NCBI RefSeq assembly: GCF_009936045.1
Contig: NZ_QWEQ01000003.1
Span: 62,001 to 126,000, forward strand
Direction: 5' to 3'
Length of the DNA: 64,000 bases
From: Emergencia sp. 1XD21-10
GTDB lineage: Bacteria > Bacillota > Clostridia > Peptostreptococcales > Anaerovoracaceae
The translations under genes were made by a program, and so were the position numbers. Numbering within the stretch: the first letter of the stretch is position 1; each line of letters opens with the position of its first letter. Shown here piece by piece: positions 25,248-33,731 of the stretch. The notes beneath the pieces were generated by a model. It searched no databases. It saw nothing but the letters and a program-made list of their open reading frames with translations, and had not been told where the DNA came from.

Positions 25248-27044
25248 TTATTTCTTGTAATTGGCAATTTCCTCTGCTAACTCGTTCAGATACGTCCACC
25301 GCTCTATCTTTTCAAGCAGCTGTGTTTCAAGTTCTTCCTTCTCCATCTGCAGCTCTGCCAGCTTTGAAAAATCCGTGGCATGTCGGCTCATCTCTGCTTC
25401 CGCTTCTGCCAGCCGGCTTTCCAGCGCCTCAATATCCGCATCAATCGTCTCAAACTCTTTCTGTTCATTATATGTGAAACGGGGTTTCTGCGGCTTTGTT
25501 TCTCGCCGCTTAGGCTCTGGTGCCTTTTCCTGTTTTGCTATTGTCTGCTGTTCCAAAAGCTCTAAACTGTGCTTTGCCTCATAGTCTGTAAACCCTCCAT
25601 TGTACTGGCGTATCTCACCACCCGGTAAAAATGCAAAGGTCTTTCGGGTCACTCTATCCAGAAAATATCGGTCATGGGATACGGCGATGACCGCACCATT
25701 AAAATCGTCCAAATAGTCCTCCAACACCGTCAGGGTTTCGATATCCAGGTCATTGGTCGGTTCGTCCAAAATCAGTACATTTGGTGCTGTCATCAAAATA
25801 CTGAGCAGGTACAGTCTTCGCTTCTCACCACCGGAAAGATGTCCAATTTTGACAGAGTGCATATGGGGCGGAAACAGAAAGCGCTCCAGCATTTGGGAAG
25901 CTGAGAAACTCCCTTCGCTGGTCTGCACAGTGCCTGCAATATCAGAAATATAACGAATCACTCTGGCATCCTCATCGAGAGCCTGATTTTCTTGCGAGAA
26001 ATAGCCGATTTTTACGGTATCACCTTTTTCCACTTTACCACTGTCACTGGCGATTTGCCCCATAAGCATACCGAGAAGGGTCGACTTTCCACAGCCGTTA
26101 GGTCCGATGATACCGACTCTGTCATTTCGTAAAAGGATATAGCTAAAATCATCAATCAGCCGCAGATCGCCGTAGGCTTTGCTGAGATGTTCAATCTCAA
26201 TAATCTTCTTACCCAGTCTGCTGGATGCGGCAGTCATTTCCAGCGCGGCATCGCCTATTACCAATTTACTTTCTTCCAGCTGATGGAACCTCTCAATTCT
26301 GCCCTTTGCCTTTGTAGTACGAGCCTTAGCACCTCTACGAATCCAAGCAAGTTCCTTGCGATAAATGGCCTGCCGCTTTCTCTCCGATGCCAGTTCCATC
26401 TCCTTTCTGGCAGCCTGGGTCTCCAAATAGTAATCGTAATTGCCATCATAGCTGTAAAGCTTTCCGCCGTCGATTTCCACAATTCGGTTAGCCACTCGAT
26501 CTAAAAAATACCTATCATGGGTAATCATGAATATCGCACCTTTGTAGCGAAGCAAATATTCTTCCAGCCAAATAATGACATCGCTGTCCATATGGTTGGT
26601 CGGCTCATCCAGGATTAACAAATTGCTTTCCGCCGTCAAAACTGCTGCCATGGCAACCCGTTTCCTCTGTCCGCCGGAAAGCTGCCCCATCTTCTGTTCA
26701 AAGTCGGTAATGCCAAGCTTTGTCAGCATGGACTGGTACTGATACTGCTCAACTTGACTGCCAGTTTCCAAAAGATACCGCGATGCCTGTTCCATCACAG
26801 ACAGCCCTGGGTCGTAGGGCGGATTCTGCGCCAGATATGCGCTGCGAAGCTCTCTGGATTTTGTGATGGTGCCGCCTTCCTCATCGACTGCACCCGCAAG
26901 AATCTTCAGCAAAGTAGATTTTCCGCTTCCGTTGACGCCGATTAGTCCAATTTTATCCTCCTGATCGATGGAAAGGTTCACATCCATCAGCAGCGGCTTT
27001 TCTGTATAACTCTTTTTAATATGTTCTGCATTTAGTAAAATCAT
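25248..27044 (-). CDS. ABC-F family ATPase (Uup/YdiF type)
   Basis: 598 residues with two ABC domains and no membrane part. Walker A motifs are GVNGSGKST (about 36) and GPNGCGKST; signature motifs are LSGGQRKRVAMA and LSGGEKRRLYLL. The linker between the domains is rich in Arg/Lys. A C-terminal coiled coil (about 530-598) marks the Uup/YdiF branch rather than dedicated antibiotic-resistance types. ABC-F proteins act on the ribosome or on DNA intermediates. First gene of its operon. Confidence 0.92.
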   Translation of the reverse strand: MILLNAEHIKKSYTEKPLLMDVNLSIDQEDKIGLIGVNGSGKSTLLKILAGAVDEEGGTITKSRELRSAYLAQNPPYDPGLSVMEQASRYLLETGSQVEQYQYQSMLTKLGITDFEQKMGQLSGGQRKRVAMAAVLTAESNLLILDEPTNHMDSDVIIWLEEYLLRYKGAIFMITHDRYFLDRVANRIVEIDGGKLYSYDGNYDYYLETQAARKEMELASERKRQAIYRKELAWIRRGAKARTTKAKGRIERFHQLEESKLVIGDAALEMTAASSRLGKKIIEIEHLSKAYGDLRLIDDFSYILLRNDRVGIIGPNGCGKSTLLGMLMGQIASDSGKVEKGDTVKIGYFSQENQALDEDARVIRYISDIAGTVQTSEGSFSASQMLERFLFPPHMHSVKIGHLSGGEKRRLYLLSILMTAPNVLILDEPTNDLDIETLTVLEDYLDDFNGAVIAVSHDRYFLDRVTRKTFAFLPGGEIRQYNGGFTDYEAKHSLELLEQQTIAKQEKAPEPKRRETKPQKPRFTYNEQKEFETIDADIEALESRLAEAEAEMSRHATDFSKLAELQMEKEELETQLLEKIERWTYLNELAEEIANYKK

Positions 27045-27176
27045 GGTTCTATTATATACGCTTCCCTATATGAAAATCAACTCTTGTTATCACTTCTTTT
27101 CTATCTTTTCCGTTCCTTTGCGGACGTCAATTATGGCGCGCCTTCCGCTGCACCCAGTCAGAATTAGTGAAATAAA

Positions 27177-27207
27177 ATACGGATGCCTAATCATGCAGCA
27201 TCCGCAT
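27177..27207 (-). terminator. Terminator after the Gate-domain membrane protein gene
   Basis: Ten-base arms (27177-27186 and 27198-27207, one mismatch) followed on the minus strand by TTTTATTT. It lies 24 bp after the stop. Confidence 0.7.
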
Positions 27208-27231
27208 TTTACGATATAATTTAAGAAAGCT

Positions 27232-28455
27232 TTATCCAATAAGCATATATAATAAGTGTGCGCTGACACCAGCAATCAGACCGCCGATTGTATGGCAGAG
27301 AATTGCCTTTCCTGTCAATTCTCTGAATCTCAAAGAATCCATCATCGCAACGTGCGTACTCAGATAACCACTCCAACACATGCACATCGCTGTAAAAACT
27401 GCGATATCATTACCAGAAGCCAGACCATCTGCTACTAAATTCGGCACCAGTCCAATGGCAGCACCCGCAGCGCCCAGCGCCGTAATTGGCACAGAAATCC
27501 CTTCTGCCGCAGTAAAGCCAAACAATGGGGTCAGAATAAATTCCACTTTTTCCGCAAGCCACGGCAAAAATCCAACGCCTTCATAAGCTGCACCAGTAAA
27601 AGTTCCATCAGCAGAAGGTCCGCCAGTCAGCATCATCACGATAGTACAGATGATAAGCACGCCAGGAATAATGGCAAATCCCATAGATACGCCATTTTTT
27701 CCGCCTTCCAGCATAGCACCCATGAAACGTTCACCCAGGCTGCCCTCACGAATCATTCTTTCGTCAAGGGAAATCTGACCACAACCGGATTTCACATCGA
27801 CTTCCGCTTCTGTTCCGTAAATTTTCTTTGTATGGCGAAGCATTAATCTTGCACTGACAATACTGCCAATGACTGCACCCAGATTACCAATCAGAGCCGC
27901 CACCACAAAGCTTTCGCCTGCCGGTGCCTTAATCCCAATCATAAAGGTAGTAATAATCATGCCCATACCAAAGGCCGTCCCAATGTTAGTCAATGCCGGA
28001 AGCTGATATTTTTTGAAATATCTTCTGAAATTATCGTCCTCTGCCAGAGATAAAATTGCTGGATTATCGGACAAATAAGTAGTAACTACGCCTACTATGC
28101 TTGCGCCTGGAAGCCCGTAAAGAGGCTTCATTAAAGGTGACAAAATTTTATTAATCGCTGCTACAACGCCGAATTCCGTTAATAATCCAGCAGCCGCACC
28201 AGCAAGTACGGCGATTGCCATAATATAAAATACCGTGTTCAGTAAGAGGTCATAGGCTGTATTCATCAGCGTATTCATCATATTGACAGTTCCCATGGTA
28301 ATTCCAAGGTACCCAAATATCACGCCAAAGATTCCTAAAAATACTAATGTTTCCAGACTAAACGCATTTTTCACCCGGGGCTTTCTATTTTCCACAATTT
28401 TCATCTGTGGTTTTGTCAGCTGCGGTTCTCTCTGCACAGATAAATTCTCCTGCAT
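27232..28455 (-). CDS. Nucleoside-recognition (Gate) domain membrane protein, CD0519/CD1768-like
   Basis: 407 residues, about 10-11 helices. Gate-domain style segments include GLPGASIVGVVTTYLSDNPAILSLAEDDNF and a mirrored PLFGFTAAEGISVPITALGAAGAAIGLVP. The overall pattern matches a family of conserved Firmicutes membrane proteins of unknown substrate. The start at 28455 (MQENLSVQREP) was chosen over an upstream in-frame codon because GGAAGGAA precedes it. The divergent LysR gene 143 bp away is its probable regulator. Confidence 0.75.
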   Translation of the reverse strand: MQENLSVQREPQLTKPQMKIVENRKPRVKNAFSLETLVFLGIFGVIFGYLGITMGTVNMMNTLMNTAYDLLLNTVFYIMAIAVLAGAAAGLLTEFGVVAAINKILSPLMKPLYGLPGASIVGVVTTYLSDNPAILSLAEDDNFRRYFKKYQLPALTNIGTAFGMGMIITTFMIGIKAPAGESFVVAALIGNLGAVIGSIVSARLMLRHTKKIYGTEAEVDVKSGCGQISLDERMIREGSLGERFMGAMLEGGKNGVSMGFAIIPGVLIICTIVMMLTGGPSADGTFTGAAYEGVGFLPWLAEKVEFILTPLFGFTAAEGISVPITALGAAGAAIGLVPNLVADGLASGNDIAVFTAMCMCWSGYLSTHVAMMDSLRFRELTGKAILCHTIGGLIAGVSAHLLYMLIG

Positions 28456-28598
28456 TACAAATTCCTTCCTTCTTTTCACTTTCTTTTTTATCTGTCTTGT
28501 ATTTTTCTCTCTCATACTGTATCATAAAAGTATAAATCACAAAAGCGAATTTTTTTCATGTTTTACATTATAAAATCAGATATATAGGAGTGAAAACG

Positions 28599-29468
28599 AT
28601 GGAATCCAATTTACAGAAATACCAAGCCTTTCTCAAGACTGTGGAATATGGCAGCTTTACCAAAGCCGCTGAACTTTTGAACTATTCCCAGTCAGGAATC
28701 AGCCGCATGATTTCCGACATAGAAAAAGAATGGAATCTAACGCTTCTAGAGCGCGGTAAAGCTGGCGTCTTCTTGACCTCTCAGGGCGAAAAGCTGCTTC
28801 CGTTTATTCAGTCTTTATGCAGAGAATACGATGCCCTTACAGAACAGGTAGACGAGCTTTCCGGTCTTCACACAGGACTAATCCGAATTGCTACCTTCTC
28901 CAGTATTGCTACTCACTGGATTCCTAACATCATCAAACATTTTCAAGCGGACTATCCCGGCATTGACTATGAACTGCTCATGGGTGACTACGAAGAAATC
29001 GAAGCTTGGGTCGTCAGCGGCAAAGCGGATTGCGGCTTTCTGCCTCTCCCCATCCGATCCTCACTGGAAACCATTCATCTTGAAATGGACGAACTGCTGG
29101 TGGCACTTCCCAAAGGTCACCCCCTTGAACACTGCAAAAAATTCCCTCTAAAGGCGCTGTGCGACGATCCCTTTATTCTTCCAAAAACAGGAAAGCGCGT
29201 GGACGCTGAACAGATTTTTCGCTATCATCAGTTAACGCCCAAGATTCGCTGTTCTACTTTCGATGACTACGCCATCATGGCAATGGTGGAAAGCGGTCTG
29301 GGAATCAGCATTCTGCCCAGCCTGATTTTAAAGCGTTCCCCCTACAACATCATCACAAAGCCTTTAGAAGAGCCCGCCTACCGTGACCTTGCACTGATTT
29401 TGCGCAGCAAAAAAAACGCTTCCCTTGCGGTAAAGCGTTTTCTGGAATATCTGGATTATCGGAAGTAG
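28599..29468 (+). CDS. LysR-family transcriptional regulator
   Basis: 289 residues. The N-terminal winged helix-turn-helix is typical (LQKYQAFLKTVEYGSFTKAAELLNYSQSGISRMISDIE). The C-terminal substrate-binding fold begins at GLIRIATFSSIATHWIPNIIKHF. The ATG at 28599 lies 8 nt after AGGAG. It is divergent from the Gate-domain membrane protein, the usual layout for a LysR target. The inducer is unknown. Confidence 0.9.
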   Translation: MESNLQKYQAFLKTVEYGSFTKAAELLNYSQSGISRMISDIEKEWNLTLLERGKAGVFLTSQGEKLLPFIQSLCREYDALTEQVDELSGLHTGLIRIATFSSIATHWIPNIIKHFQADYPGIDYELLMGDYEEIEAWVVSGKADCGFLPLPIRSSLETIHLEMDELLVALPKGHPLEHCKKFPLKALCDDPFILPKTGKRVDAEQIFRYHQLTPKIRCSTFDDYAIMAMVESGLGISILPSLILKRSPYNIITKPLEEPAYRDLALILRSKKNASLAVKRFLEYLDYRK

Positions 29469-29483
29469 CCCGCACAGATGAGC

Positions 29484-30041
29484 TTACTCCCATCCACTTT
29501 TCTTCATGATTTTTTTCAGCCTGTCACTAAGTATAAGTGCCAACACCATTTTTATGCTGTCCGGCAGCAAAAATGGGAATACACACCAGCCCAACACTGC
29601 GCTGAGACCGATAGCTCCCGTGTTTTGGGTATACACCACCATAAACCAAATAGTCCCAAATACGTAGTAGGTAACCATTCCCAAAACCATGGAGAGAGCA
29701 CGCACCCAGATTTTCTCACCGAGCAGCCGCTCTAAACTCCAATAGAGAAGTCCGCTGAGCAAAAATCCCAGCACATATCCGCCGGTAGTACCCATCAGCA
29801 CACCAAGCCCACTGGAAAATCCTGCAAAGACTGGAACACCAACAGCTCCCAGCAGAACATAGATAACAACGACCAGAGTGCCCCTCTTGCCCCCTAACAC
29901 ACCAAAGGCTAAAAACAGCGCAAAGGTCTGCATCGTAAAAGGAACCAAAGTAGGAATTGATATCCAGGAACATACTGCCATAATAACTGCAAACATTGCC
30001 ACACAAATCATATCATAGGTTTTATTTCTTGTTGTAGTCAT
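29484..30041 (-). CDS. bioY: Biotin ECF transporter S component BioY
   Basis: 185 residues, about six helices, with BioY hallmarks: SWISIPTLVPFTMQTFALFLAFGVLGGKRGTL near the N terminus and GGYVLGFLLSG mid-protein. It binds biotin and works with the shared EcfAAT module, whose genes are not in the window. The start at 30041 follows AAGGAG. It converges with the LysR gene (15 bp between stops) and has its own strong promoter. Confidence 0.92.
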   Translation of the reverse strand: MTTTRNKTYDMICVAMFAVIMAVCSWISIPTLVPFTMQTFALFLAFGVLGGKRGTLVVVIYVLLGAVGVPVFAGFSSGLGVLMGTTGGYVLGFLLSGLLYWSLERLLGEKIWVRALSMVLGMVTYYVFGTIWFMVVYTQNTGAIGLSAVLGWCVFPFLLPDSIKMVLALILSDRLKKIMKKSGWE

Positions 30042-30074
30042 AATTAAATACTCCTTCTTTCTTGAACTAAAGAG

Positions 30075-30103
30075 AGTATAACATCTACGCCTCTTCATGT
30101 CAA
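30075..30103 (-). promoter_or_regulatory. Promoter of bioY
   Basis: Minus strand TTGACA (30103-30098), 17-bp spacer, TATACT (30080-30075). No clear BirA operator is visible around it. Confidence 0.7.
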
Positions 30104-30224
30104 CCTTGTTTTTTAATAAAAGGTGACAATGATGCGGCACATTTCAAACTGCATTTTTGCATAAAATACCTGTATAAAATCCATTTCATATGTAAAGGCT
30201 ATATCGCGAAAGGAAGTGAATTTG

Positions 30225-31007
30225 ATGATAAAATTCGATATGCACTGTCACACCAAAGCCGGTTCCATCGATGCAAAAATTCCAATCGAACGCTATATTG
30301 AACTTTTAATATCTCACGGTTTCTCCGGTATGCTGATAACTGACCACGATACATACAAAGGCTATCGGTATTTTAAAAATTTTTGCCACAGCATAACCAG
30401 CGATTTTACAGTACTGGTCGGAGTGGAATACGACACCAGGGACGCCGGTCACATTCTGGTGATTATGCCAGATGGCATTTTTCTGCCTGTGCTAAAAATC
30501 CGCGGCATGTCCATTGCGCGACTGATAAAGCTGGTCCATCAGTATGGCGGAATTCTAGGACCTGCTCATCCTTTCGGCACTCGCTACAACAGCGCTCTGC
30601 TTCTCCGCAAGCTGCGCAAAAATCCTCAGCTTGTCAACCACTTTGATTTTATTGAAGGCTTTAACACCTGTGAAAGTCCCCTTGCCAACCAGAAAGCGCA
30701 GGCCCTTGCAAAAGCATATGGCAAACCCTGTATCAGCGGTTCAGACTCTCACAAAGAAGATTATGTTGGCATGGCATTTACTGCTTTCCATGAGAATATC
30801 ACCTGCAACAATGATTTAATCTCCGCTATTACCTGCGGTGGAATCATTGCTTTCGGAGGTACAGAACGAATCATGCTCCCGAAGCACAAAAAAAGACATT
30901 CTATAGCCGCCTCCCTTGGATTCCGCGCCTACAATCGCAGTCTGGGTCTGCTTTATTCCCCTTACAGACAGCTAAAACTTCGCAAATTACCCTTGCACCG
31001 CAAATAA
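30225..31007 (+). CDS. PHP-domain metallo-phosphoesterase
   Basis: 260 residues. PHP metal-site motifs in order: DMHCHT (about 5), TDHDTYKGY (about 42), GVEYD, GPAHPFG and GSDSHKED. Relatives hydrolyse phosphate esters or nucleotide 3',5'-bisphosphates; the substrate here is unknown. An in-frame GTG at 30216 exists, but AGGA sits too close to it, so ATG at 30225 was chosen. A terminator follows. Confidence 0.82.
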   Translation: MIKFDMHCHTKAGSIDAKIPIERYIELLISHGFSGMLITDHDTYKGYRYFKNFCHSITSDFTVLVGVEYDTRDAGHILVIMPDGIFLPVLKIRGMSIARLIKLVHQYGGILGPAHPFGTRYNSALLLRKLRKNPQLVNHFDFIEGFNTCESPLANQKAQALAKAYGKPCISGSDSHKEDYVGMAFTAFHENITCNNDLISAITCGGIIAFGGTERIMLPKHKKRHSIAASLGFRAYNRSLGLLYSPYRQLKLRKLPLHRK

Positions 31008-31041
31008 TAATTTGATAAAATGTAAATAGCAATTGTCCCTG

Positions 31042-31066
31042 AGTCGAACCCCACAAAGGTCCGACT
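31042..31066 (+). terminator. Terminator after the PHP gene
   Basis: AGTCGAACC (31042-31050) pairs with GGTCCGACT (31058-31066) with one mismatch, followed by seven T. Confidence 0.75.
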
Positions 31067-31115
31067 TTTTTTCTCAGGATTTTATTATTAATTTACGCAA
31101 AAAGGAGACGAAGAA

Positions 31116-32399
31116 ATGAACGAATCAAAACCAAAGGCAAACGGCTGGGCTCTGCTTCCAATTCTGGTATTTCTAATCCTATTTCTAGGAACCGGAATTC
31201 TACTCAATGACTTTTATACCATGCCAGCTGTTGTAGGCTTCTTAATCGCGCTTATCGTAGCATTTGTCCAGACAAAGGGCAAAACCTTTACCGAAAAGCT
31301 GCACATTGCTGCTATTGGAATCGGGGAAGATAATATCATCACAATGTGCTTGATATATCTTGCCGCAGGCGCTTTTTCAGGAGCAGTATCTGCAGCAGGG
31401 GGAGTCGACAGTACCGTCAATCTGGGGCTTTCCCTGATGCCGCCAAGCGTTGCAGTAATCGGTCTGTTTGTCATCGGCTGCTTTATCTCAATTTCCATGG
31501 GTACTTCCATGGGTACCATCGCAGCCCTTGCCCCAATCGCTGTAGGCATTGCGGACAAGACCGGCTTTGCGCTGCCAATCTGTATCGGTGCAGTTGTGTC
31601 CGGCGCTATGTTCGGCGACAATCTGTCCATGATTTCAGATACCACCATCGCAGCGGTAAGAACCCAGGGCTGTGAGATGAAAGATAAATTCAGAAAGAAC
31701 TTTCTGATTGTACTTCCAGCAGCAATTATCACCGTTGTCATACTGTTCTGCCTGACTCGCGGCGCTTCTTTTACATTAGAAGCAGAGCTCAATTATAATA
31801 TCTGGCAGGTTATGCCGTATATCTTTGTATTAGTGACTGCCGTAATCGGAATCAACGTGTTTGTTGTTTTAATCAGCGGCACCGTACTTTCCATTCTCAT
31901 TGGTCTTTTCACCGGCTCCCTTGTCGTATCTGAAGTATTCACTTCTATCGGCAGCGGCGTCACCGGTATGTATGATATCACTGTAATTTCCATGCTGGTT
32001 GCTGCCATCAGCGCACTGGTCAAAGAAAACGGAGGATTCGCTTTTATTCTCGAAAAAATCCATAGCCGTATTCATACATATAAAGGCGCGGAAGTTGGTA
32101 TTGCTGCTCTGATTTCTGTTGTTGACGCAGCGACCGCCAACAACACCGTGGCTATCGTAATTGCGGGCCCAATCGCAAAAGAAATCAGCGACGACTACGG
32201 CATTTCACCGGAACGAAGCGCTTCCCTTCTGGATATGTTCGCCTCCGTATTTCAGGGGATTATTCCTTACGGCGCCCAGCTGCTGTCTGCTGCAACGCTG
32301 ACAGGGCTAACCTCCTTTGATATCATTCCGTATCTGTTCTATCCTTACCTAATGGCAGTGTGCGGTCTGATCAGCGTCGCTGTCTCGAAGAAAAAATAA
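31116..32399 (+). CDS. NhaC-family Na+/H+ antiporter
   Basis: 427 residues, about 11-12 helices. The family core is seen in SMGTSMGTIAALAPIAVGIA, VSGAMFGDNLSMISDTTIAAVRTQG and DAATANNTVAIVIAGPIAKEI. It would exchange Na+ for protons, matching a cell that may run on a sodium gradient from Rnf; some family members exchange organic acids instead. AAAGGAGACG precedes the ATG and a strong terminator follows. Confidence 0.88.
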   Translation: MNESKPKANGWALLPILVFLILFLGTGILLNDFYTMPAVVGFLIALIVAFVQTKGKTFTEKLHIAAIGIGEDNIITMCLIYLAAGAFSGAVSAAGGVDSTVNLGLSLMPPSVAVIGLFVIGCFISISMGTSMGTIAALAPIAVGIADKTGFALPICIGAVVSGAMFGDNLSMISDTTIAAVRTQGCEMKDKFRKNFLIVLPAAIITVVILFCLTRGASFTLEAELNYNIWQVMPYIFVLVTAVIGINVFVVLISGTVLSILIGLFTGSLVVSEVFTSIGSGVTGMYDITVISMLVAAISALVKENGGFAFILEKIHSRIHTYKGAEVGIAALISVVDAATANNTVAIVIAGPIAKEISDDYGISPERSASLLDMFASVFQGIIPYGAQLLSAATLTGLTSFDIIPYLFYPYLMAVCGLISVAVSKKK

Positions 32400-32421
32400 T
32401 AACCCCATCTTGCATAAGGTT

Positions 32422-32460
32422 AAAGAAGCTGTCTCAAAATAAAATGAGACAGCTTCTTTT
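32422..32460 (+). terminator. Strong terminator after nhaC
   Basis: Two perfect 15-nt arms (32422-32436 and 32445-32459) with an 8-nt loop. It ends in TTTT, 22 bp after the stop. Confidence 0.9.
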
Positions 32461-33103
32461 CGGCTTTAGGCCAGCGCCCGCTACAAGCAGCTAGTCCGGC
32501 AAGTTCATGTACGGGAGCAAACCTGGCAGAAAGAGAATCAAGATATGCCGATGATTTACCCCGCGCCATATTTTAGCTTGATTTCTGTATACATGGCGCG
32601 AACCTTTGAGAAAGTGCCAGATACAAAAGCTTTTTAAGAAAAAATGGCGGCTGCAGAAAGAAATGCAGACAGATAGTCGGAAAAACTTTGGTATCCTACA
32701 GTAAAATATCAAAAAAGCAAGTATCGGGCGGCAGGCTCGTGCCAGTATTTGAGAAAATGAATCCAAATATGGCGGTTGGCGGATGGCTGGCGCCATGTAT
32801 ACAAAAAAACGCTTAAAATATGGCGTTTTCCAGGAGATGAACGCCATATATACAAAAAAATCCTGAGATTATGGCGCACCGGTTTCTCCACAGCATGAAA
32901 TACTGCATACCAATCATTAAATCAGATTAAACTTCATCCTGGCATTTGTCTTGGATTCTTTTTCGCTCCAATATCACTTTTACTTCAAAAGAACTGTCTC
33001 ATTTCCTTACTTTTTAGATAGTTTTTTACATATTGTCAATCATCAGCTTCTCTACCTATTTTTCCTACTTAATAAAAAAATCCGTAGTACCAAAAACAGA
33101 AAA
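32461..33103. repeat. Gene-free gap with scattered CGCCAT/ATGGCG repeat units
   Basis: No convincing gene in 640 bp. A 19-nt unit beginning CGCCATGTATAC and ending in seven A (32791-32809) recurs with one change at 32842-32860. Its 13-nt head occurs inverted at 32586-32598. A larger inverted pair CGCGCCAT/ATGGCGCG spans 32562-32600. A related ATTATGGCGCACC lies at 32868-32880, and an ATTATGGCGCGCC-like copy at about 27131. Minus-strand reading frames here are low-complexity by-products of the repeats. Confidence 0.45.
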
Positions 33104-33135
33104 ACAGGAATCCCTTTCATGCAAGAGATTCCTGT
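33104..33135 (-). terminator. Terminator of the iorAB operon
   Basis: ACAGGAATC (33104-33112) pairs with GATTCCTGT (33127-33135); on the minus strand it is followed by TTTTCTGTTTTT. It stands 17 bp after iorB. Confidence 0.8.
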
Positions 33136-33151
33136 CTTTTAAATTTTATAG

Positions 33152-33730
33152 TTATTTTACAGCGTCTGCGCCTACTTTGAATGCTTTCAGGTTCAGATCG
33201 ATGAACTTTTCTTTTACATTCTTTCTGATGATATCTTCCCAGTCGATATCGTCAAGCCCCATCAATTTTACAAGGGCGCCTAGAAGAATGACGTTAGCCG
33301 CTTTTACGTTGCCCAGGTCCGCAGCCATTTTGGATGCGTCCATGGTATGTACGCGGTCTGCTGCCTTTTCAATTTCTTCAATGACATCGTTTGCATATTC
33401 TTCTACGCCGGTCAGTACGGTCATGGAAGGAATTCTCTCTGTATTGACAACCACTGCGCCATCTGGTTTCAGATAATCCAGAGTTCTCAGCGCTTCCATT
33501 TCTTCAAAGGAAACGATGATATCTGCAGTACCCTTTTCGATGACAGGAGAGAATACTTTCTCTTTGCTGTATCTAACCTGAGAAACCACGTCGCCACCTC
33601 TCTGGCTCATGCCGTGAATTTCACTCATCTTTACGTCGTAGCCTGCTTCCATCAGACCGAAGGTCAGCATCTTTGCAGCAGTGATGGTGCCCTGTCCGCC
33701 GACACCTGATAATAAAATATTCTTTGTCAT
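33152..33730 (-). CDS. iorB: Indolepyruvate:ferredoxin oxidoreductase, β subunit
   Basis: 192 residues with the POR-γ-type opening NILLSGVGGQGTITAAKMLTFGLM and SEIHGMSQRGGDVVSQVRY. With IorA it oxidises aryl-2-oxoacids from aromatic amino acids to aryl-acetyl-CoA and reduces ferredoxin. The gene starts 1 bp after iorA, so translation is coupled. Confidence 0.94.
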   Translation of the reverse strand: MTKNILLSGVGGQGTITAAKMLTFGLMEAGYDVKMSEIHGMSQRGGDVVSQVRYSKEKVFSPVIEKGTADIIVSFEEMEALRTLDYLKPDGAVVVNTERIPSMTVLTGVEEYANDVIEEIEKAADRVHTMDASKMAADLGNVKAANVILLGALVKLMGLDDIDWEDIIRKNVKEKFIDLNLKAFKVGADAVK

Positions 33731-33731
33731 T

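Noticed and set aside
32491-32891. Minus-strand frames of 60-118 codons between nhaC and iorB
   Set aside because: Low-complexity by-products of the CGCCAT/ATGGCG repeats; no ribosome site and no family resemblance.
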